Part shown: positions 56,974 through 64,000 of the stretch, one piece after another
How positions within the stretch are numbered: the first letter of the stretch is position 1
Layout: each line of letters starts with the position of its first letter
Origin: Apoda limacodes
Taxonomy: Eukaryota; Arthropoda; Insecta; Lepidoptera; Limacodidae
Assembly: GCA_946406115.1 (NCBI GenBank)
Contig: OX291557.1
Span: 7,100,501 to 7,164,500 of the forward strand
Direction of reading: 5' to 3'
DNA: 64,000 nt
Notes under the pieces: model-generated
Databases searched by the model: none
The model's input: the letters and a program-made list of their open reading frames with translations, nothing else
What the model was told of the DNA's origin: nothing
Made by a program: the position numbers and the translations under genes

Positions 56974-57160
56974 GAAAGAGATAGATGATGGATTTCATCA
57001 AGAACTTTATTTCTGATGTCATCTGTCAAACTAGAAATGGTTATCTCGTAAAATATTAATTGTAGACTAGTAATTTCTTGACAGTAGTGATAGATCTTAT
57101 CAAGATCTTTATTTCTGATGACAGCCGTTATTCTAAAAAATAATCTATATCTCTTAAACT
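56834..57160 (-). mobile_element. Lepidopteran interspersed repeat interrupted by LINE-A copy 5
   Basis: Plus-strand text 'gaccgactccaaaaaaagga', then 'ggaacttctcaatttgtctg', resembles the common lepidopteran repeat of the type AAAGGAGGnnCTCAATTCG. Its frame supplies the spurious N-terminus of the 478-codon frame. Related text recurs within the same stretch ('agatcttatcaagatcttt'). Confidence 0.4.
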
Positions 57161-57164
57161 GTTC

Positions 57165-57215
57165 ATATAAAAAACGGTCAAGTGAACGTGCACCGTAGGT
57201 TCCATACTATCAGTT
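57165..57215 (+). mobile_element. MINE-2-like terminal scrap
   Basis: 'aaacggtcaagtgaacgtgc', then 'accgtaggttccatac', is a degraded GGCCAAGTGCGAG...AGGGTTCCGTAC end. Confidence 0.5.
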
Positions 57216-59514
57216 ACGTAAGTTACTAACACAAACAAAACGAATAGTGTGCACAGAAAAAAAACTTTAGTAGCTACAAGTAAATAATACTAATAACCAC
57301 TAAAATATTAGTAATTCCGAAGACAAGTATATTACACTGACGGTTACCAATTTACTTATTGTATTTACTAACAGGAATAAAACTAGTATTGTTGGAATAA
57401 CAGTGTTGTTTACTAAAAACAAGTATAGTTAAATTGAGTGCAAATAAGGTATAAACACGCTTACAATCAGCATTTTATTACATCGATACGAGTTACTCCT
57501 TATGAAGTTGTATGATGCGAAGTCTACGGCTGATAGTAACTGGTCAACTGGTAAATGAAGGAAGGGCTTCGTTGGGTGCGTCTAATCTGTTCGGCTCAAG
57601 CCCACTGATTGTGGAGCGGCGATACAGGGAAAACCGCCAGGTGAGGAGCATGTCGGTATGCCGGTATATATCCGAACTATCGAAAATACTTCGATAGCGC
57701 GATATAAGACGCGTGACGTAACCTTATTCGTAGCAGTACGATATGATGTTTGTTATTAGTAAACTTCACTTATTCTTAGAAAGGTGTTTGTAAACGTTAA
57801 CGTTAAACGTTAATAAGCCTTCATTGTAATGACAAGTAGTGTTTTATCTGCCCACTTTAATAAAACTTTTTGTAATCTTTAGTAAGCGTTATAAATGTTG
57901 ATATTAATTACCCTACTCATAAATACGAGGGAAGTTTTATAGGATTTGTAAAATTCTGTAATCCGAAGAACAAATTATTTATTACGGAAATGAATAAAAC
58001 TATTTTGTTGTTATCATTTTATGGAGTTAATAAAATGTACTTTAATTTATATTTTTTTGTAATTTCCAGATTATTTTTTTTGAAATTAATACAATTTAGT
58101 AGTAACGCATTTTAATAAACAGTTTTTTAATTCGAACAATTTATATTTAGTGACGAGTAATTCCAATAAAATAATATTTGATTTTGTCACATAAGAAAAT
58201 GTGATAAGTTGTTTATTCCGGAATCTGCAAGTAACAACATTGTAACTTAGTTTTTGGGAGTTTTGAGTAACCATTATATTAGCAGGGTGAGAAAATAAAC
58301 TATATGTAAGACCGAGACCAAGAGAGACAGTGACCGAGACTGAGAGCGAGACCGAGGTCGAGAGAAAGAAAACTCCAGTCGTGTGTCGGATCTGACACAC
58401 ACACTTTATTTTTCTCATGTCTTTTTTACGCGATAGCTTTACTGTTTGATAACAGCGTTTGATGATTTTTAAAGAAATGTGAGTGTTCATCTTCGTATTG
58501 GTCCTTTTAAATTTGGATCGAAACATGGAAATCAAAGTTAGTTAAATTTTTCAATTATATCACTTGTAGCTACTTAGATGACCCACTGACATATTTGTTT
58601 ACAATGCGCGCTATGTAAATTTCTGCTTGGGAGAGATGCTTTGGGCTACTTTTATCTAATTAAAGATTTGGAGTGTAGTTTTGATTGATTATCGATTTCA
58701 CCAAAGAAACCGTGACTGATTGAAACCGTAGCATATTATAATATATTGTCTAATACCGAACTATAACCATTTTCTATACATATGCTATAAAGGTGCAATT
58801 CAAAAGATATAAAAAGCTTAGTACGAGTCCCTATAGTAATAAGCAACGCCGCGTGTAGACGTAACTAGAATCAGCTATTTTCTTATGTTTGTATAGGATT
58901 TAACGTTTTTACCGTTTGTAGTCACATTTGTTGATTTTTGCTAAATCTTTTACTCGTGCAATAGATAACAAAAAATAGTTATAGATTTGATTGTCTTTCA
59001 TAAAAACCAAATGCTTCATGCACTCGACAAAGGCCAATTTTATACTCGAAATGTTAATTTTAAGCAGTTACTACTGTTTTATGCTGTCTGTGATGTAATG
59101 CAATACAGTATTGTAATACAAGTGAATCTACCGCGTATTGTGTACACTGTGACACGGCCCACCTCCAAGCGCAATCAACGTGTTTACTCGGAAAGTTGGT
59201 CAGAGCCGCAGTAAAGATAAAGGTCAAAGCCCAATTGTCGAACATCTTGGGCCCACGCGGACTATAAGGGAACGCGCAATGCACTTCAGTGAACGTGCGC
59301 GAAGTACATTGTAAACTGCGCGGGTTTATAACTGTTGTAATGTTATACCCATCTAGCAGAGTATATTTAAAGAAATATATTTTTTTTAAATAAAAAAGTA
59401 GTTTAATTAAAGCGAAATTCTATATTTGTTTTATTCTATAAATATTTATTTTTAAAGTTAATACAACTAAATATTCTGTGAATTTTTCAAGCGTCTTCCT
59501 GTTGCCATTATCAA
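57216..59514. other. Unassigned AT-rich sequence
   Basis: A purine-rich imperfect repeat (variants of GACCGAGA) lies at about 58310-58375. Open frames at 58086-58535 and 58987-59214 have no domains. No gene recognised. Confidence 0.4.
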
Positions 59515-59746
59515 TATCGAGGAAAAACAAAAAAAATGTTTGTTGTATGGGAGCCCCCTTAAATATTTACTTTATTCGGTTTTTAGTATTTGCTGTTATT
59601 GCAGCAACGGAAATACATCTTCTGTGAAAATTTCAACTGTCCAACTATCACGGTTCCTAAAATGACCTGGTGACAGACGGACGGACGGACAGCGAAGTAG
59701 GAAATAGGGTCTCGTTTTTTACCCTTTGAGTACGGAACCCTAAAAA
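59515..59746 (+). mobile_element. MINE-2-like right-hand fragment
   Basis: 'gtttgttgtatgggagcccc', then 'gtgacagacggacggacgga', and the right end 'gagtacggaaccctaaaaac' match the family. The GGCCAAG end is not seen. The GGAC repeat is the microsatellite known to hitch-hike in MINE-2. Confidence 0.7.
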
Positions 59747-60939
59747 CTAGCGTGACTAGTTATTATGTCTTGATACCTTCTTTTTTTACGTTTTTTACCT
59801 ATTTGTCGAAAGATAAATTTAAATAAAAGATTTTTCTGAGGCAATTCGGAAATACTTGTTACATAATTTATTGGAATTTATTACACATATAAATGGTCAC
59901 ACAATGCAAACAAAATATGCCTATAATAACACAGCTTAGTCAGCAGCAGACTTTAGTTTTGCTATATGTATATTTTGAATAGCCTTCGTTTACACTTTTG
60001 TTTCCTCGTAAGCCTAAAGAAAACAGAAATCGATCGATAAAAAAACCGATTTAGACAATGGTTCTGTTAAAATGTAATTACATTTTACGTTCGACAGGTG
60101 CCTATTCTGTAATTAGATTAAACGTTCTAGAGGCACATCACTTCCCTAGTTGAGCTCTTCACAATCCTAGAGCTGCAGTAATTACATACTGCTTGATATA
60201 ATGCGCCGATATGACAAAGTCCGAACGCACTTGTTTTATCTACTGACTGCAAAACAATCTGGAATTCATTTGTTTAGTGTAAAAATAGGATGTGATAGAG
60301 TAGACTACTACTCATTTTAACTACATTTTCCTATTACCTAAATTTCATATTGCTTTCTTTCATTTTACGGGTACTTTCAAAAATTTTCCGGAATGTAATG
60401 CAAACATGACTTTATTTTCCTCATTTTCTTTTTAAAAAAATTCTGCTATTGCAGTAGAGAATCATGATTTCCAAAAACAAAAAATTTACAACTCTTGCTG
60501 CTTCAAAACTATGTAGTAAAATTTCAATAACTTTTTAAGCTTTCGCACTTATTATCAATACGTTTATAAATATGTTTTAGGCTTACCGCGGTGAAATTAA
60601 TTCAGTTCGTGATATTTCTGAACAGTTGAATGCGTGCCGAAATATCTTAAATGGCCGTTTTCAGCAGAAACGCTATCAACAACTCACAAGTATGTTCTGG
60701 ATACAATACATAACGTTGTAAAAAGCTTATAAATAATTTATTTGTAACATTTTTTGAAATGTGTTCTGTACAAAGAGAAAACGAAGAATATCTTTTTGCG
60801 GAGCTATTTACGTAGACACAGCGCCTTTGTAAATCAAATTATTGCTTTTTATTATTCAATAATAAACACATATAATAAACACATACAACTATCTTGATCC
60901 TTATTCTCATGTATATAGTTGTTTGTGCTTTTTTTCTCG
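59747..60939. other. Unassigned AT-rich sequence
   Basis: Nothing recognisable. Confidence 0.4.
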
Positions 60940-61079
60940 TTGTAAGAGAGCAACTGCTAGAGCAAAATTCCAGTTCATCAGCCTAATAGGTGGGTGACTT
61001 GCTAGCTATCCCACTGATAGACGTGCTTTCTGGTCGCTTGCTAAGCTGTCGAAGGAAACTTTACCATAGTTACGTAATA

Positions 61080-62580
61080 CTTAGATGACTGTAGCCTAAA
61101 GTGCCAAAGAGAAAGCCGATCTACTGGGCAGTTTCTTTGCCTCAAACTCAAATATAAACAACAAAAGCGCTGTACCGCCTGCTACACCGCGGTAAAACCA
61201 TGGCAGCGGGAGGTCAGGCCGTTGCTTTCTCCAGACGTTGATACGTCGAGTGGGCCAAAAGGTATTCCAGCAGTGGTGTTTAAACAATGTACTCCTGAGT
61301 TGTGTCTTGTACTCACGCGCCTCTTCACGCTTTCCTACCACACTAAGCAATTTCCGGCTTCATGAAAGACTGTAAATATACACCCGGTGCCCAAAAAGGG
61401 CGGTAGATCAAATTCAAATACAAATTCATTTTATTTCTCCCATAACATACTTAGTATATAATTATGTTGCGGGAAATGGTTTCCTAAACTAGGTTTCCCT
61501 GAGTCTTAGGTAACCAGGTCTCTACCTCTCATAAAATAGCTAAAAGTTTTACAAGATTTTTAATAAATTAATTTTATTATTAAACTTTTTTAAACAAACA
61601 AAAAAAAATTTGTGCGTAAGTGTTGTATATGTGTTCGTGAGTGTGTTTGTGTATGTGAGAGAGAGACAGAGAGATCAGATCCATCGTTATACAGCCCAAT
61701 CGCTATTACCTCTCTCTTCTCCAAAGTGATGAAGCATGTGCTCAACACACAGATTCTTAGATACCTAGAAAAACACGACCTGGTCAGTAACCTTCTAGTA
61801 GTTCTAAGCATAAACATGTAGCCTGGACATAGCGAAGGCGTTCGATCAGGTCTAGCACCCGGGTCTTCTATCAGACTTCCCGAGGGTTTGTGCCAATCGG
61901 TGGCTTTCTTTTGTCCGGCAGACTTATACGAGCCGTAGTTGACGGTAGTTGCTCTGATAGCATGGACATTAATGTTGGTGTCTCGCAAGGCTCTGTTCTG
62001 TGTCCTACGCTGTTTCTACTGCCTATCAATAACATGTTGTCCATCAACAACATACATTGCTACACAGATGATAGTACTGGAGATGCCGGGCCGTGCAAAC
62101 ATTCCACGTTTTGTTGCGGAGGTAAACCGGAAAACTTGTGTGCAAAACCTAGACCACTTTATCCAAGGTCTCTGACTGGGGACGAGAAAACTTGGTTCGA
62201 TTCAAACCTAGGATGATACAAGACTATGCTTACACCGCTAAGAAAACCCCATTAATTGTGTTCCAGAACACACCCCTTAACATCTGTAAGATTGGAAGGA
62301 TTGGGCATTTGGATACTTGTTGTCGAAATCTCCAGCGATGTTCAGTTCCGACATCATTTGGAAAACTTGTCGCTCGGGGCAAAGATCGTTGCTTGACACA
62401 AGTCAAGCTCCATGGAGTACTGCACCCATCTGCCACCCGCACCCGGATACCAGCTTGGTCCTTTTGATTCGGTTCAATGACGGGCTGAGAGAATCGTCGA
62501 CGATTCACAAACTCACAAGACGTATCGAACCCTTAAACTTGAGGGGAGACACTTTGTCTCCTTGTGTGTGTCCTCGGCTT
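61080..62580 (+). pseudogene. LINE-A copy 6 RT remnants
   Basis: Fragmented frames carry the linker end, the fingers ('TPELCLVLTRLFTLSYHT' region, 61270-61345), 'RSDPSLYSPIAITSLFSKVM' (61670-61730, after the nested insertion), then the palm 'VDGSCSDSMDINVGVSQGSV' with the catalytic box as 'IHCYTDD' (YADD altered to YTDD) near 62058-62076. The thumb and C-terminal remains are in other frames. Non-functional. Confidence 0.75.
61411..61671 (-). mobile_element. LINE tail fragment nested in LINE-A copy 6
   Basis: A 261-bp segment is bounded by AGATCA at 61405-61410 and 61672-61677. On the minus strand it ends 'ggagaaataaaatgaatttg', then TATTTGAATT, a typical LINE 3' tail. At its other edge lies a GAGA/TGTG-rich stretch. 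It is a 5'-truncated LINE insertion of another family. Confidence 0.7.
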
Positions 62581-62865
62581 GTGTAATAGAATATGTTCTG
62601 AGGAATTGTTTGAAATGATGCTATCGGTATGGAATTCATCTTCACACCTTAGAACCTAAATAGTAATACGTACAGTGCTATTTCGGAGGAACTTCCTAAG
62701 GTTGTAAAATAAGCTCCCTGCCAATGTTTTCTCAAGGGATGGGGTTTTTCAAGAAATAAGTTATTAGATTTTTAAAGTTTAGGCGACGCGCGAGCGAAGC
62801 TTCTGGTGTTGCATACGTCCATAGGCTGCAACTCAGTCTTAGACAGAAATCAGTCAAGTTACTCG

Positions 62866-63375
62866 GAGCAAAGGTCGCTGCTTTACAAGTACAAGTCCAG
62901 TCCCATGGAGTACTGCACCCATCTCTGGGCGGGTGCACCCGGATACCAGCTTGGTCCTTTTGACTCGGTTAAATGACGGGCTAAAAGGATTGTCGACGAT
63001 TCCAAACTCACAAGCCGTATCGAACCCCTTAAGTTTGAGGAGACACTTTGCCTCCCTGTGTATGTTCTATTTTGTTCTGAGGGATTGTTTGAAATAATGC
63101 CATCAGCAGGGAATGCATCTTCACACCTTAGAACTTAAATAGTAATTCGTACAGTGCTGTTTCAGAGAAACTTCCTTCGGTTGTGAAATGAGCTCCTTGC
63201 CAATGTTTTCTCAAAGGACTACAATACGGGGATCTTCAAGAAAGAAGTTATTAGAATTTAAAGCAACGCGCGAGTGACGCTTCTGTTGTTGCATGCCTCC
63301 ATAGGCTGCGGTAACCGCTTACCATCAGGCGATCCTTTAGCTTGTTTACCACTTTAGTGGTATATAAAAAAGAGA
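62866..63375 (+). mobile_element. Second LINE-A 3' end, duplicate of the preceding one
   Basis: It repeats 62380-62832 in the same order and direction. Both have 'tggagtactgcacccatct', 'gacgggct', 'cacaccttagaac' and the distinctive 'aaatagtaat-cgtacagtgct' in place of the family's 'aaatggtcgcgtacagtgc'. This unit carries the complete LINE-A terminus ('ccactttagtggtatataaaa') near 63350-63370. Confidence 0.75.
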
Positions 63376-64000
63376 GTTGCTAAAAATGCTTCCAATATGA
63401 GTTTTAATTTCTTTATTGCAAAATTAAAGTAGTGGGAAATAAAAAGTATATAATCCGATTTTAATATTTTAGCGATAACTCATACTTATAAGTTTATCAT
63501 GAGTCCTAATATAAATCAAACTATAGTTAATACTCAAGGACATAATATGTAGGGGGGTACCTACATTTCTTCACCTAAACAACAAAACTTCAGACATATA
63601 GGAGATTAGTTATATTCCGTTTCACCGTGAAATTAAATGGATGTTAATTTTGAGCTACTAATTAGAACTTTTAAACTTCCTGTCGTTTAAATTACCGCCT
63701 AATTAAAGAAATTAATACCAGAAAAGAAATAGCTGCATCTGAATTTGTCCGACAGTACTTTTTAATAAAGAGGCATACATAACCACCACGAGCCAAAGAT
63801 AGATATTAAAGCTTGGGAGGGGTTTAATTAGAAATTTAACCTGCTAATAAATTACAGATGGCCGCCACCCAAGGTGTGGCAACACTCACTCGGCTTATTT
63901 CCCTGGAGAAATTCATCACGTCACGTCGCCCTACGTTGCCAGACGTGCTACCTACTCATTTTCGAATATTTTCGGAACATTTTGGTCGTGTTTATTGTGT
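63376..64000. other. Unassigned sequence
   Basis: AT-rich to about 63840, then a GC-richer end. No gene or repeat recognised. Confidence 0.4.

Larger units (their letters stand above)
60940..62832 (+). mobile_element. LINE-A copy 6, main part
   Basis: It matches LINE-A from the linker (GTAAGAGAGCAACTGC at 60942) to the 3' end (CATACGTCCATAGGCTGC at about 62830). A 261-bp foreign segment interrupts it at 61411-61671. Numerous indels. A second 3' end follows at 62866. No tail is present at 62832, which instead runs directly into the second unit. Confidence 0.8.

Noticed and set aside
58086..58535. 149-codon minus-strand open frame
   Set aside because: It crosses a purine-rich low-complexity stretch and has no family signal. 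Composition explains it.
63840..64000. GC-richer window end as the start of a host gene
   Set aside because: Too short to judge; no frame or motif continues to the edge.

Overview
The window looks like intergenic or intronic DNA of a moth or butterfly (Lepidoptera). It is AT-rich, has no operon-like structure, and I could not find one convincing host protein-coding gene, rRNA gene or functional tRNA gene. Nearly all recognisable content is transposable elements, most of them broken. The lepidopteran call rests on repeat types I know from that order: MINE-2-like elements (a GGCCAAGTGCGAGTC terminus and an AGGGTTCCGTA subterminal motif), short Helitrons starting TC-CTACTAATATTATAAATG and ending in CTAG, tRNA-derived SINE heads, and LINE 3' tails of TTTGAC or GAATT repeats.

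Layout. 1-14 kb: mostly unannotatable DNA with one decayed LINE-A copy (2395-4112), MINE-2-like pieces, SINE-like pieces and Helitron relics. 14.3-19.4 kb: a decayed reverse-transcriptase element of an unusual type (RT-E), a BEL/Pao LTR-retrotransposon remnant, and LINE-A copy 2 with an internal tandem duplication. 20.3-29 kb: a head-to-tail Helitron trimer, LINE-B copy 2 carrying a nested RTE insertion with its target-site duplication, a Jockey-type fragment, a foldback, and a Helitron tandem pair. 29-32.4 kb: a Helitron with a broken PIF1-like helicase, plus a short derivative of it inserted inside another Helitron. 32.8-38.8 kb: LINE-A copy 3, a LINE-D fragment beside a long inverted repeat, a 118-bp minisatellite and a five-unit array. 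39-48.8 kb: MINE-2-like and SINE copies and LINE-B copy 1, whose RT frame is nearly open. 48.8-57 kb: the longest LINE-A copy (endonuclease plus RT), a complete Tc1/mariner-type element with TA duplications holding a nested hAT-type MITE with an 8-bp duplication, and a LINE-A copy with the longest open frame (478 codons). 57-64 kb: quiet DNA, then LINE-A copy 6 with a nested LINE tail and a duplicated 3' end.

How the parts relate. LINE-A (at least six sizeable copies), LINE-B and RTE-C are the likely source of retrotransposition here. The Helitron and MITE relics are non-autonomous passengers. Nested insertions give relative ages: RTE-C is younger than LINE-B copy 2, Helitron G2 is younger than Helitron H5, and the hAT MITE is younger than the Tc1 element. 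No element here appears fully coding-competent. All family assignments come from reading motifs by eye, without database searches. Clade names for the LINEs (CR1/Jockey group) are approximate.
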